Under the pieces are notes generated by a model that saw only the letters and a list, made by a program, of their open reading frames with translations, was not told where the DNA came from and did no database searches. 64,000 nucleotides of DNA from Amphiduros pacificus (lineage: Eukaryota; Annelida; Polychaeta; Phyllodocida; Hesionidae): contig OX439008.1 of assembly GCA_949316495.1 (NCBI GenBank), positions 18,237,290 through 18,301,289 of the forward strand. The letters run 5' to 3'. Each line of letters begins with the position of its first letter. The first letter of the stretch is position 1. Below, in pieces: positions 1 through 13,007 of this stretch. A program made the position numbers and the translations under genes.

Positions 1-8
1 GGGGGAAT

Positions 9-1154
9 TTAGTTTTTTTGATATTGATAGTTCCAATTATTATTTCTAGGTGACTGTGGGTGTCTACCCCTGGGACCAAAACCAGATGGGAAACCATTCC
101 TACCAGCATTGGGACCATATGATTGTGCATTGGATCTACCCCTACCAAAGTGAGGTTGGGAACCACCCCTCCATGCCTGAGATCTACCAACCATGAATTG
201 ACCTGATCCACGCCCAGTTTGCTGATATTGGGAGACAGGAGGATTGTTCTGTCTCAACTGTGGGCAAAACTTTTGGATGTGTGGACCCTGACAATAAAAA
301 CATGGACCACGTTTCTTCCAGGACATGGAAGAATTAGGAGGTGTTGTGTATTGTGGCCTCCTCACAGGGGCTTGGTGAATAACAGGCTTATCAACAGAGT
401 TAACATCAGGGTGATCATCAGGATCAACACTGGAAACAAACACACTCTTTGAGCGTGAAGCAAAAGACATCCTTTCAATTTTTCGTGCCCATTTCTGGAC
501 AGAGACAATGGATGTCAAATCCTTCAACCTCAAAGCATCCTGTATCTCTGGCCTAAAACCAGAAATCAAAAGGGAACACTTAAGGGATTCCCCCAACTCG
601 GGTCCCAAGTCAAACATCTTAAGAACATCAGAGATATAATCATCAACACTCTGCCCTTTCTTCTGTTTATGTTCTAAGACATCTGAAATCAGATCACCAG
701 GTGCAGTGTCTGATTTAAATTTCTCAACAAAAGCAGTAGTGAACAAACCAAAACGTGTTGTGCCAGCAGCAGCATCATCAGGTACAACAAAAGCATCATC
801 AGGTTGTGATTGGTACCACCTTTTAGCATCAGACTTGAGAGTGTAAATGGCTTGGCCAAAAAGTTGATCATCAGACCAATTGTTAGCAAGTTTCAAATTT
901 TTCAAGTCAGAGATAAGCTCTTCAGGACTTTCATCAATGTGACCAGAAAAACTTAGGGTATTCTTTGCAGCCATGCTGATTTGTTGTGGGATATCAATGT
1001 TATTTATAGCTTCAATAGACTCATCTACTCTTTGCAATGTCTCAAATTGACTTGCCCTACTGAACCCAGTTAAACTCTCAAGTAAGCCTTTGATGGCACC
1101 AATCTCTGCTGCCAAATTAAACTGTCTGGACTCAGAAGTACCTGGCTTTGACAT
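9..1154 (-). mobile_element. Ty3/Gypsy-like retroelement fossil, gag region
   Basis: A 381-residue frame on the minus strand has the layout of a Gag protein: a helical N-terminal part, a capsid-like middle (about residues 90-250) with the tryptophan-rich segment AKRWYQSQ typical of Retrotrans_gag families, a CCHC-like zinc knuckle at about residue 285 (CFYCQGPHIQKFC), and a Gly/Arg/Gln-rich nucleic-acid-binding tail. The gag frame looks whole. Any pol region would lie to the left, outside the window, so whether the element as a whole is intact cannot be judged. Family assignment rests on gag alone. Confidence 0.75.
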
Positions 1155-2160
1155 TTGTACATGTTAACCAATGCAAACATCATTATCGATTAAAGATAAC
1201 AAAAGAATGATGGTGGCTTACCAGGTAATCCCATACGCCAGGATGGATCCACAGGATACTTGTCAGGGATCTCTCCTCCTCCTCAGATCAGGATTCACTG
1301 CAGGTCACAGATCGTGATTCACTTCAGCTCATCATCCCAACACTCAGTTGGAGGCGGGGGCTGCCAGGGGAGCTCTCTATCCCAGCCTTCAGTCGCTGGA
1401 TGTGGGACCCACTTGGATGCAGAAGGATCCTGGATTCTGTAGCAGCAGACTCCTACAGTCGACAGGAGTCACACACTTGCCTGTAGGTGTCCTGGAACCC
1501 CTGGTCCTGGTCAGATTGAGTCATCCCAAGAGGTGTGGATTCCCATGTAGCCTGCTACCATGCAATGTTGTGAGCAGTGATAACACTTGAGATGTAGTTT
1601 TTGAAGATATATTTTAATTCAACACTGTTAGTATAGTTGTAGGTACAGTGCTGAACTGAGGGTTGTCCCCTGTGCATGGTGTATTTAAAATAGACCAGCA
1701 CAAGCAGCCAAGTTCTCAGCCCAGCCTGTCCTATTTTCTAGAAACCCAATTGGCTAGCAAGTACCTCATTTGCCTACCTGCAGGGTCATGACCTGTCATA
1801 TGAACTATAACTCAAGTGACCTAGTTTGTGATAGGGTATTATTATTTGACACAGAACAGAGGGCTAGACTTTAAAGGAGAGGAGTAGTCCTGTGCCTGGA
1901 TTCTAGGAAGGGGCCCTCATTTCTAGGAACAGCAAACTTGTAAACAGAGTAATAAATAATGCTATTTGTGCTCTATGTTTGATTAATGGATTTGTACTTT
2001 TGTAAAATAAACTTAATTTGATAATCTGACCATTACAATAGTCTGTATATTTCAATAACTTGTGCTCAATATAAATGTCAATGAAGTTGATGGCGATATT
2101 ATACTAATAACAGCTATGCCATCCTGAACTCTAGAATCTCTGAACTCTAGGAGGTAATCG
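1155..2160 (-). mobile_element. probable leader and LTR zone of the Gypsy-like element
   Basis: This stretch lies immediately upstream of the gag frame and holds no gene I can support. Position makes it the leader and possibly the 5' LTR of the same element. I could not fix LTR ends or a primer-binding site because the other LTR lies outside the window. Boundaries are therefore nominal. Confidence 0.3.
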
Positions 2161-2635
2161 TGAGATGTATTTTTATCATGTATGATCACTCTTGTAAGGG
2201 TGAAAATGCAGAGTATCTAAATACATTTTAAACATAATATTACTTTAATAATGGTTAACAAACATTAACAATTACAACATTTAGAGTTGCACTATTACTT
2301 ATGTGCTTAAATATTGAATTTCATTGGAGACACTTTCAGTTTCATTTTTAAGTCTTTATTGTATTTGGACAAATGGATATCTCGGAAACAATATCGTCAG
2401 AAAAATTAATGTTATCTGGACATATCTGACATATATCTTTGTCAAATCTCTGAACAAATGTTACTGTAAATCCTGATGAATTAACTGTGAAATAAGCCAT
2501 ATGAGTTTTTTCACATGCCCAAAAATGTGATGTGAGAAAATTTAACTCATTTAAAAAATATAACCCTCCACAACCAAAGATGTCTTTGAAATAAATGTCT
2601 AAATTATAGCAATATGTTTTTTTCGGAGCTCAAAC

Positions 2636-2740
2636 AGTAGCCGCCATTCCACTCTCACGCATGCGCAGAACTCTCAAGTAGTATAAGCCGCCATTCCACT
2701 GTCACGCATGCGCAGAACCCTCAAGTAGTATAAGCCGCCA
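2636..2740. repeat. 49-bp direct duplication
   Basis: Two near-identical copies of a unit of about 49 bp follow each other, each containing GCCGCCATTCCACT, CACGCATGCGCAGAA and CTCAAGTAGTATAA, with the start of a third copy (GCCGCCATAATG). It is more GC-rich than its surroundings. TGCGCATGCGCA-like cores of this kind are common in transposon ends, but no partner end was found. Confidence 0.7.
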
Positions 2741-2904
2741 TAATGACCACAGCTTCAAGTGAGAAACACATATAATATCACATCCACAGAACTTTATTGA
2801 CTTGAGGCCTTGGGAATTGACCACATCATTGGGTATGTCCTGCCATCTGAATCATTGAAAAAAAACCTTCTGCGCTCATAATTAGTACTTTTAAAATTAC
2901 TTAA

Positions 2905-3290
2905 CGTGCTCAAGGTTGGCCTCGTGGTCAACTTACTCCAAGTTTAAAATCCATGATTAAATCTTGAAATCGTCAGCTTTGTAGCATCCATGATATAGTG
3001 TCTTTGCAAACATGTGTGAGCTCCAAATATCACTCAAATAAAACAGCAATATTAAGATTTCATCTTTCATTTTCTGCACAAAATCATCATTACCATTTTT
3101 TTCTATTTGTTTGCAAAAAACAATTCAATTATTTATGTTCTATATTGCATATAGCTCAAAAAGAACTCCAATATGAAGATTATGCCTTTGCTTTCCATAT
3201 AAACTCATTATTTAATATATTTTCTACGTTTGTAATTAACAATTCAATTCCCAAAGTATCATCTCATGGCAGCATTATAGACTAACTTCA
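2905..3290 (+). repeat. dispersed repeat family A, two degenerate units
   Basis: The segment begins with CTCAAGGTTGGCCTCGTGGT and continues as diverged units of about 115-125 bp marked by phrases such as CAATATGAAGATT, TTTCTGCA, TTTGCAAAAAACAATTCAATT and ATGTTCTATATTGCATATAGCTC. The same phrases recur at 6,805-7,740 in this orientation and at 18,060-18,740 in the opposite one. No coding function is seen. Confidence 0.6.
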
Positions 3291-3376
3291 AGTAAACCTT
3301 GAGAATAAACTTCGAGAATAAGCAAATTATACTCAAGCAGTTGATGGACCAATTTTGTAAGAAATTGGGATCTTAA

Positions 3377-4296
3377 GTCATCAGCGAGAATGAGTGACAT
3401 TGCGCATGTAACGGGTTTGTAGCAGTGGGAGGAGCGGATGTCCAGATAGCACCCTGCAGAGCACTCTCAGTGACATTTAATATTGGCTGTGTTCGACTTC
3501 CCTTCACCAAATCAACGACACAGAATGCCATTTTTTCAAAAATTATCAAAATGTTATAACCCAATTGACTCTACATTCAATATATTTTTTATCATATTTT
3601 TTTTAATCATTTCTAATCATGACTAATTTTCTCACATTTTTCAGGGAATATTTCTTCTTTTTTAGGTATTATTGTGATAAGAGCAACTTATTGCTGATTA
3701 TTTTCTGAAATTAGATTAATATTTGATTTATCTAATATCTCAAAAATAAATGTGAGGTCAAATTAAAGTTCGTCAATTTGTCACTTTTGTAACCCTACCG
3801 ATTTAAGCTATTTTTAATCACTTTAGCTTCATAATAAATCTTGAAATTGACGGACTTTTTTTTCAATTTCTTTTTAGTATTAATGTGTTTTTCTGTGCAG
3901 TATTCTATATATTTTCATAAACTAACCCCCAATCAGCTGGCATTTTTATATTATTTAAAAAAAACTGAGTATTATAATATTTTCCTCTGTTTTCCCTTAT
4001 AGATTGACCACAAAACTATAAATTGCTCTCAAATTGTTAATTATGAACAGATTTTGATGAATAAGGACTCTACAAGCTCGTATTTGAAAGATGTCGATGA
4101 TAGGATAATAAAACATGTAGATAATCTCGTGGAAATAGGCTTTCTATTTTCAAGGTCATTGAAAGGTCACTTCAAGGTCACTGGCAATATTTCATCAAAA
4201 TAGCCTAAGAAGGTTGATATTCGATCACATATCATTTGTAGATGTATTTTGAGTAGTAAAAAAGTTATATCCCTATGTCTGCCATTTCTAGTGATG
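3377..4296 (-). repeat. dispersed repeat family B, copy 1
   Basis: About 920 bp whose reverse complement matches 57,866-58,763 along its whole length with scattered differences. It carries an internal inverted repeat around AAAGTCCGTCAATTT and AAATTGACG. No terminal inverted repeats or coding capacity were recognised. The family is unknown, perhaps a non-autonomous DNA element. This copy abuts the 19-bp satellite that begins just to its right. Confidence 0.7.
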
Positions 4297-4309
4297 GTTT
4301 TAGCACTTT

Positions 4310-6200
4310 GAACAAACACCAATGCCACCAACTGATACCAATGCCACCAGGTGATACCAATGCTACCAGGTGATACCAATGCCACCAGCTGATAACAATA
4401 CCACCAGCTGATAACAATACCACCAACTGATACCAATGCCACCAACTGATACCAATGCCACCAACTGATACCAATGCCACCAGCTGATACCAATGCTACC
4501 AGGTGATACCAATGCCACCAGCTGATACCAATACCACCAACTGATACCAATGCCACCAGCTGATACCAATACCACCAGCTGATACCAATACCACCAAATG
4601 ATACCAATGCCACCAGCTGATACCAATGTTACCAAATGATACCAATGCTACCAGCTGGTACCAATGCTACCAGCTGATACCAATGCCTCCAGCTGATACC
4701 AATGCTACCAGCTGATACCAATGCTACTAAGTGATACCAATACCACCAACTGATACCAATGCCACCAGCTGAGACCAATACCACCAAATGATACCAATGC
4801 TACCAGTTGATACCAATGCTATCAGGTGATACCAATGTTACCAAATGATACCCATGCTACCAGCTGGTACCAATGCTACCAGCTGATACCAATCCCACCA
4901 ACTGATACCAATGCTATCAGGTGATACCAATGCTATCAGGTGATACCAATGCCACCAGCTGATACCAATACCACCAACTGATACCAATGCCACCAGCTGA
5001 TACCAATACCACCAGCTGATACCAATACCACCAAATGATACCAATGGCACCAGCTGATACCAATGCTACCAAATGATACCAATGCTATCAAATGATACCA
5101 ATGCCACCAGCTGATACCAATGCCCCCAGCTGATACCAATGTTACCAAATGATACCAATGCTGCCAGCTGGTACCAATGCTACCAGCTGATACCAATGCC
5201 TCCAGCTGATACCAATGCTACCAGCTGATACCAATGCTACTACGTGATACCAATACCACCAACTGATACCAATGCCACCAGCTGAGACCAATACCACCAA
5301 ATGATACCAATGATACCAGCTGATACCAATGCTATCAGGTGATACCAATGTTACCAAATGATACCAATACCAACAGCTGATACCAATACCACCAAATGAT
5401 ACCAATGCTGCCAGCTGATACCAATATTACCAAATGATACCAATGCTACCAAATGATATCAATGCTACCAGCTGGTACCAATGCTATCAGGTGATACCAA
5501 TGCCACCAGCTGATACCAATACCACCAACTGATACCAATGCTACCAGCTGATACCAATGCCTCCAGCTGATACCAATGCTACCAGCTGATACCAATGCTA
5601 CTATGTGATACCAATACCACCAACTGATACCAATGCCACCAGCTGAGACCAATACCACCAAATGATACCAATGCTACCAGCTGATACCAATGCTATCAGG
5701 TGATACCAATGTTACCGAATGATACCAATACCACCAGCTGATACCAATACCACCAAATGATACCAATGCTGCCAGCTGATACCAATATTACCAAATGATA
5801 CCAATGCTACCAAATGATATCAATGCTACCAGCTGATACCAATGCTATCAGGTGATACCAATGTTACCAAATGATACCAATACCACCAGCTGATACCAAT
5901 ACCACCAAATGATACCAATACCACCAGCTGATACCAATATTACCAAATGATACCAATGCTACCAGCTGATACCAATACCACTAAATGATACCAATGCTGC
6001 CAGCTGATACCAATATTACCAAATGATACCAATGCTACCAAATGATATCAATGCTACCAGCTGATACCAATGCTATCAGGTGATACCAATGTTACCAAAT
6101 GATACCAATACCACCAGCTGATACCAATACCACCAAATGATACCAATACCACCAGCTGATACCAATACCACCAAATGATACCAATGCTACCAGCTGGTGC
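4310..6200. repeat. 19-bp satellite array (ACCAATGCCACCAGCTGAT)
   Basis: Roughly one hundred head-to-tail 19-bp units with point variants (GCTACCAGG, ATACCACCA, TTACCAAAT). Variant units recur in blocks, for example GAGACCAATACCACC at about 4,770, 5,280 and 5,645, and CTGATACCAATATTACC near 5,415, 5,777 and 6,005, showing higher-order repeats of about 360 and 228 bp. The array stays open in several minus-strand frames because 19 is not a multiple of three, so those frames are not genes. Confidence 0.95.
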
Positions 6201-6804
6201 CAATGCTGGACACACATCTGAGCATTATCACTACACATGTTTCTTTAATCAAATTGTGATTTTATATAACAATTAAAATAATGATTGCAATATTTGAATT
6301 TATTTCAAATATAGAAATTCTAATTCTATATTGTTAATAGTGTTTAAACAACTGTGAAACCAGAGAACTATTTTAGAGGCATTGACACCATTTCCAAGAG
6401 GTGATCTTTGCGCATATGAGTACATGCATTGTTGGCTGTTCTGACTGGACTACAGAGAAATGCACATACGGGTGACATGTGACCTGTCAGTGACTGTTCT
6501 GATCAAATATTGACAATTCCACATTTTGAAGATCTTGAATATTGTTTTTGGAATATATAATATACCAATCTGATTGAATGTATTTAAGAATGACCATTGT
6601 TTGCAGGTATGTTTTTAGGGTTGATCAATTGTAACAACACCTTGGATAGGTACAGTCCATGTTTATTTTTAAATGTGGATCCAGGCTATATGATGAGTGA
6701 GCAATCATGCCATGAGAAAAGGTAAAGTTTATCATCAGACCTGTGAGACACATGATAATACTGAAACACTTGGAACTTTTGCATTGCAATGGAAATATTC
6801 ATAG
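6201..6804. other. unannotated intergenic sequence
   Basis: Unique-looking AT-rich DNA between the 19-bp array and the family A repeats. I see no open frame with coding character, no RNA gene and no repeat structure. Confidence 0.5.
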
Positions 6805-7307
6805 ATGCTCAAGGTTGGCCTCATGATCAATTTACTTGAAGTCTTTGATAAAATCTTGAAATTGGATCCATGTTATAATTCTTTTTTTGTCTGAACTAAA
6901 ATAAAATTGGATCATGAAGATTTCATATTTATTTTCTGCATAAAGTTACTATTTTTTTATATTTTCTATGTTGGCAAAAACAAATTCAATTCCATATATT
7001 CTGACATGCATATTGCTCAAATTTTACCAGAGTATGAAGATTTTATATTTGTTTACTACATAAAGTCAGTATTATTCATATTGTCTATGTTTGCAAAATA
7101 AAATAATAAAAATTATATTCTATTGATATGCAAATTACGCAATATGATCTCCAATATAAAGATTTTGTCTTATTTTTTGGTATCAAGTCATTTCTATTAT
7201 TTTATATTCTTCTGCATTTGCAATAGACAAATCAATTTATGTTATCTGAAGTACATATCACTCAAACAGAACCCCAATATTAAGATTTCACCTTCAGCAT
7301 GAAAATA

Positions 7308-7375
7308 ATACCCAACCAGGATTCGAACCCTGGACGTTTAGCATAGAAGACAGACAACTTAACCACTGAGCCATG
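7308..7375 (-). repeat. tRNA-derived SINE head
   Basis: Read on the minus strand it has a good A box (TGGCTCAGTGGTTAAG) and a perfect B box (GGTTCGAATCC) inside a pairing T arm (CCAGG/CCTGG). The seven positions expected for the acceptor stem do not pair, and family A sequence follows directly. It is best read as a SINE promoter head or tRNA pseudogene rather than a working tRNA. Confidence 0.65.
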
Positions 7376-7675
7376 TATCACCCTGTGTCAGTACTGTATG
7401 AGAATTGAAATTGTTCCACTTCTTAGCTAATAAAATATCTTATTTTTTTGTATTTTCTCCATTTGCCAAAAAAAATGTGTTCTGACTTTCAATTTGATCT
7501 AAAAAGATCCCAACATGATGATTTCACATTGTATAAAGTCATTATTTTCTTATAATTTCTATCAAAACAAAAAATGTTTCAATTCTATATGTTCTGATGT
7601 GCATGTTGCAAAAATAAAACTTCAAAATGAAGATTTCAGTTTCAGCATGAATAACAAAAAAAAAAGATACTTGTT

Positions 7676-7740
7676 CCTGGTGGGAATCGAACCCCAGACC
7701 TTAAGCATGGGAGACAGATGTCTTACCCACTGAGCCATGT
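7676..7740 (-). repeat. tRNA-derived SINE head
   Basis: On the minus strand it shows an A box (TGGCTCAGTGGGTAAG) and a B box (GGTTCGATTCC) with a GGGG/CCCA-type T stem. It resembles the copy at 7,308 but differs at many positions, so the two are old copies. It is followed by family A sequence on the minus strand, as expected for a SINE body. Confidence 0.6.
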
Positions 7741-9521
7741 TGAATAGTATGATTAGACATTCTCACACAAATAGTCTTTATCACTTTGTCAAGTTATTTT
7801 ATAAAGGGATATTCAGTAATTTCACACAACAGCCAAAGTAAAATTTTCCAAAAATATGTTTGTCTAAGATGATATCTATAGTAATGCAAATAGATCAAAT
7901 GAAACATATATCTGTACCTCATCTCTCATTTAAATCTAACCATTTTCTAGTTGATTCTCTGTAGGTAGGTATATAAGGTTAGCATGTAGTTATTTATATT
8001 GAATATGAGGTGTGTCATATAATGTCCATACACATTTTATACATTTAACTCGAACTCATAAAACAGAGAATCGTAATAAACCATAGAAAATCAGTTACTG
8101 GAGTGGTGCACATTTTCTGGAGAAGTCATGTGGAAAGTAGTCCTGTAGGATGTTAGTTTCATAGGGAGTTAATGTGTTGATATGTACTCAATGAGTTCAC
8201 TCATAACAGAAATCAAGATGGCCGAATGTTGGTTGGGAAAGTGCTTGATTTCTCTTAAGAGTACACGTAATGAATTAATCAGATTTAAACAGGAAACTGA
8301 AATTTTATTTTTTCATCTGTTTTACATTTTAACAAATTATCTTAAAAATGATAAAGTGTTATTTGTGAAAGATAAATTGATTTAACCACATTTCGGTTAA
8401 AAGCAGGAAATAGAAAATGTCATAACATTAGGCATCTCTATAATTATCTTGAGACTTGAACAGCTTATCATGTCAAATGCTCTGTAACATTACATACATG
8501 TCTACATATATTTGTTTATGAGTTATATGAGTGTCTGTCTAACAAGTGTTAATATATGCTAAACACATGCTAAAACCCAAAACAAAAATGAACAAATTGA
8601 GGCCCAAAACATGGTTATTTAAAATAATCAGTGTTGATGTGTTTAAAGCTCCGATATCAACTCTAAACAGCAAATGAGGAGGAAAGTTTTCTCACAAATT
8701 ACACTTGTTACACATGTCAAATATGAAAATTTCGAAAACGTTTTCAGGAAAAACCTTCAATTCTTCCCAAAACTGGACCATAAACTTTCATATCTTATAT
8801 TTGACATATGACCTCTGACATCTATCACAAAACGAATATAGATATAAGTTGATATATTTTCATAAGTGTGGGGTTATGTTACCTAATTTTATGACATTAT
8901 TCATCAAAACATTATGTAAAACATCTTTTAACCATCTGAAGCACCCTATTATATTAAATGTGACTTGCTCATTCTCGAGAGTCATGCATAATATACAACA
9001 AATATCACACCAATGCTGTAATTCTACACAGCACAGATATACTCTGATGTATTCTAACTAATCATAATTGATTTCCATGACCCATCTGTGATATGAAATC
9101 TGACATTATCAGAATCAGAATCATTTCATTTCAAACTAATACAATTATCATCACCAATGGTACAATGGAGAAGGACAGCTATTTAAAACTAAATATTTAC
9201 CAAGATATTCTATGCATAAATCTGCATAAAATGACAATATGGTGATTTATATTGTTCACATTTCTGCGTGTTATTTCCAATATCAAGAGAGTTAAATCTT
9301 CACACATGAGATTTTACAGTGAGGTTTTGTTGGCGTGAGATTTCAAACCATAACATCTAAAGTAAAGATTTTATATGCATAAATGATTCCTATTAGTACA
9401 ACACTTCTATGTTAAGTAAAAATAAAGTTCTATAAAAAAATTATGGATGTTCACAATGAACTTTGTTTGCTGCTGATAAATTGGTGGCAACCTGTTATTT
9501 ATCTGCAGTTTAAGTTAAATT
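7741..9521. other. intergenic sequence without recognised features
   Basis: About 1.8 kb of AT-rich sequence. Short open frames are present on both strands but none has homology I recognise or splice-site support. It lies 3' of the minus-strand EF-hand gene. I could not identify a convincing polyadenylation signal close to that gene. Confidence 0.5.
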
Positions 9522-9795
9522 TCAGTTGCTTTTATCTTCCCGTCGCGCCGTCACGAGAAATATTTCAATCATTCTCATAAACCCTTGCTTGTCGAGAGGA
9601 TAGCTTGGAATGTGATCACTGTGGCTTTTTATCCATTCCGCCAGTCTTGGTTCACTCACTTTGACACTGACTTGCCTTATGGCACCCATGATCTCGTCAA
9701 CTGGCATTGTTCCATTTTTGTCTTTCTCAGTAGTATCAAACACTTCTGAGCATGCATCTAACTCACTCGCAGATAAGGCCATGACTGTGATAAAT
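9522..9795 (-). CDS. small EF-hand (calmodulin-like) protein, coding exon
   Basis: An 86-residue protein starts at ATG 9,782 and ends with TGA at 9,522-9,524. It sits in one exon whose 5' edge is an acceptor (TTCTTGAGTTGCAG) at about 9,796. Two EF-hand-like loops are visible: EKDKNGTMPVDE (about residues 19-30) and PLDKQGFMRMIE (about 65-76). Both keep the acidic residue at position 3, glycine at 6 and glutamate at 12, but neither has the usual aspartate at position 1, so calcium binding may be weak or lost. The start MALSASELDACSEVFD resembles the first helix of calmodulin or troponin C relatives. The length is about half that of calmodulin. Alternatives are a light-chain-like or S100-like protein. 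The exact family is not recognised. Confidence 0.65.
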
Positions 9796-10064
9796 CTGCA
9801 ACTCAAGAAAATTCTTTTCTAAATATCATGGCTTTTTCGCCTCGTTAAAATGCGTCCTTATTTCTACATCACGACTATTCCATAAAACATAGCATCTGTA
9901 TTTCCTCCGTTCTAATGTGGAAGAGATAATCATATAGTAAAATGACCAATATAATAACTATTGTGTCTCAGAAAGCAACTAATAAATGGCTAATAAAAGG
10001 CTTACCACATTCACTGTATCATTCAATCATAAACTGACATTGCAAGACATTTCTGAATACTCAC
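9796..10064 (-). other. probable 5' UTR intron of the EF-hand gene
   Basis: On the minus strand a strong donor (G followed by GTGAGTATT) ends a putative non-coding first exon at 10,065, and the acceptor at 9,796 opens the coding exon 13 bases before the ATG. The first exon's 5' end and promoter were not located. Confidence 0.5.
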
Positions 10065-10109
10065 CGATTACTTTGCACAGAGAAATAGAGGCAAGTGGAT
10101 ATAATAACA

Positions 10110-10192
10110 ACACTGATGAACACCTGAATTAATATTCACTGATGAACACCTGAATTAATATTCACTGATGAACACCTGAATTAATATTCGTG
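10110..10192. repeat. 26-bp repeat, three copies
   Basis: Three perfect or near-perfect copies of a 26-bp unit containing CACTGATGAACACCTGAATT and AATATT follow one another, just upstream of the EF-hand gene's putative first exon. Confidence 0.85.
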
Positions 10193-10361
10193 GTGCTCAG
10201 TTTTGGCGCGGACCTATTAGAAATCGTGTTGGATGAAACAACTCATTACATATTTACTACTATCCATTCATGTATGACAACAGAGAAATGATTAATTACA
10301 CACTGTCGCATCAAGACACGCGTGATCATTGCTCATATCTATTCTAATAATTTTTCATGGA

Positions 10362-10570
<209 letters not shown>

Positions 10571-11160
10571 CATTCATGTCCACTGAAATATTACCTTTTG
10601 TATGATTAATCCATTTAGCTTTCACATATCTATGAATAATTAAAGTCAATTTTAATTCATTTTTTTTTATTTATATATTGCATTTTTGATGATTTTCGTC
10701 TGGGTTCATATATTATTCCATAAACAAAAGTATTGAATTGTGTAGAGCAATTAGAAATGGACGTTTATTTGCATTTGTATGGGTAGGTTTATGATTTTAA
10801 AATATCATTTTCAAATTATTTGTGAGAATTCTGTGAGAATTATATAAAATACATTACTTCTGATTATATAAAATACCACATAATCATCAAACAAAAACAA
10901 ACGATTACACATGTCATTTGTGGGTGACTGAGGAAGTATTATAAAGGAAATAACAGAGATTCATTATTGATTTGATTTGATTTTGATTTTGATTTATTCA
11001 ATTATTAGTCAGGATATTACATATTGTTTGTTTTTACATACACAGTCTGTTTCATCATAATGTTATCCCAGCCCATAAGGACTTATCAGTCAGTTTGAGC
11101 CCTTTACATTGATAATATGTCGGGACACCACAGTTTGTATGTACATGTAACTATACATCA
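10571..11160. other. intergenic sequence without recognised features
   Basis: AT-rich DNA between the TA microsatellite and the large satellite. A short run of TTTGATTTTGATT-type direct repeats is present near 10,970. No gene or RNA is seen. Confidence 0.45.
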
Positions 11161-12579
11161 AATAGTGCTTGAGTGATTATTTTATGCTTGAGTGATTAGT
11201 TTATACTTTAGTGATTATTTTATACTTTAGTGATTAGTTTATACTTTAGTGATTAGTTTATACTTTAGCGATTAGTTTATGCTTTAGTGATTATTTTATA
11301 CTTTAGTGATTAGTTTATACTTGAGCGATTAGTTTACACTTTAGTGATTAGTTTATATTTGAGTGATTAGTTTATACTTTAGAGATTATTTTATACTTTA
11401 GTGATTAGTTTATACTTGAGTGATTTTTTTATACTTTAGAGATTATTTTATACTTTAGTGATTAGTTTATACTTGAGCGATTAGTTTACACTTTAGTGAT
11501 TAGTTTATATTTGAGTGATTAGTTTATACTTTAGAGATTATTTTATACTTTAGTGATTAGTTTATACTTGAGTGATTTTTTTATACTTTAGTGATTATTT
11601 TATACTTTAGTGATTAGTTTATACTTTAGTGATTAGTTTACACTTTAGTGATTAGTTTACACTTTAGTGATTATTTTATACTCAAGCGATTAGTTTATAC
11701 TTTAGAGATTATTCTATACTTTAGTGATTATTTATACTTTAGCGATTATTTTATAATTAAGCCATTAGTTTATACTTAAACGATTAGGTATACTTTAGTG
11801 ATTAGTTTATAGTGATTATTTTACACTTTAGTGATTATTTTACTCTTTAGTGATTAGTTTATTCTTAATGATTAGTTTATACTTAAGCGATTAGTTTATG
11901 CTTTAGTGTTTAGTTTATACTTTAGTGATTAGTTTATACTTAAGTGATTAGTTTAAACTTAAGCAATTATTCTATACTTTAGTGATTAGTTTATACTTTA
12001 GCGATTAGTTTATACTTTAGAGATTTCTTAATACTTTAGTGATTAGTTTATACTTTAGTGTTTAGTTTATACTTTAGTGATTATTTTATACTTTAGCGAT
12101 TAGTTTATACTAAAGCGATGACTTTATACATTAGTGATTAGTTTATGCTTTAGTGATTAGTTTTTACTTTAGTGATTATTTTATACTTTAGTGATTAGTT
12201 TACACTTTAGTGTTTAGTTCATACTTTAGTGATTAGTTTATACTTTAGCGATTATTTTATACTTAAGCGATTAGTTAATACTTAAGTGATGAGTTTATAC
12301 TCAGTGATTAGTTTATACTTTAGTGATTAGTTTATACCTAGTGTTTAGTGTTTAGTTTATACTTTAGTGGTTATTTTATGCTTGAGTGATTAGTTTATAC
12401 TTTAGTGATTAGTTTATACTTGAGTGATTAGTTTATACTTTAGTGATTATTTTATGCTTGCGTGATTAGTTTATACTTTAGTGATTATTTTATACTTTAG
12501 CGATTAGTTTATGCTTTAGTGATTAGTTTATACTTTAGTGATTATTTTATACTTTAGCGATTTGTTTACACTTTAGTGT

Positions 12580-13007
12580 AACTTACTCAACTAGACTCTA
12601 CTAGGTCAAGATGTTTCTCATAATGGAAAATATGTCATTTGTTTCATACTTTTGACTGGATTGATGTACATTTAGAATGTTACACTTTTGATTCTGCTTT
12701 CATGTGGAGATGTATTTTTTTCAGAGGAACATTGATTTATTGCAAGACAAGTCAAGTATAATTTGCATGGAAAAAGAAATTTTTTATCACTTTTATCAAG
12801 CATAAACATGCAAAAGTTATCACCTTTGTATGTTTATGCTTGCTGTCGTATTTTAAATACGTCCGCAATGTTTAAGACCTGTAACCTCAAAGTTGAGCAA
12901 TGATGATGTCGTGAATTTCTATATCAGACATCATTTCATTTTAATTAAAAGCATTTGCAAGAACTTAGCCAGGAACATTGTATTAACTACTGTTATAATC
13001 AATGATA
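12580..13007. repeat. 428-bp block, copy 1 inside the satellite
   Basis: Starts AACTTACTCAACTAGACTCT and ends TAATCAATGATA, with pure satellite on both sides. It contains perfect 13-bp inverted arms (CAAGCATAAACAT at 12,797 and ATGTTTATGCTTG at 12,830) around a 20-nt spacer, and the near-palindrome CGTATTTTAAATACG at 12,847. Small frames of about 65 codons occur but change between copies and are not convincing genes. Confidence 0.9.

Larger units (their letters stand above)
6805..7740 (+). repeat. dispersed repeat family A, tandem units with embedded tRNA-like heads
   Basis: Starts with CTCAAGGTTGGCCTCATGAT and runs as several diverged units of about 115-125 bp containing GAAGATTTCA, CTGCATAAAGTCA, TTCTATGTTTGC, CAAATTCAATTC and ATATTCTGACATGCATATTGC. 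Two tRNA-like sequences on the minus strand are embedded (7,308-7,375 and 7,676-7,740), each followed on its own 3' side by family A sequence. The arrangement suggests a tRNA-headed SINE whose body has been amplified in tandem. Confidence 0.6.

Noticed and set aside
4167-5661. Several minus-strand frames of 70-148 codons rich in Val, Ser, Gly and Trp
   Set aside because: They are readings of the 19-bp satellite in different phases, with no start or splice context.
7308-7740. Candidate tRNA genes on the minus strand
   Set aside because: B boxes and T arms are good, but acceptor stems do not pair and repeat-family sequence is attached, so they are SINE heads or pseudogenes.
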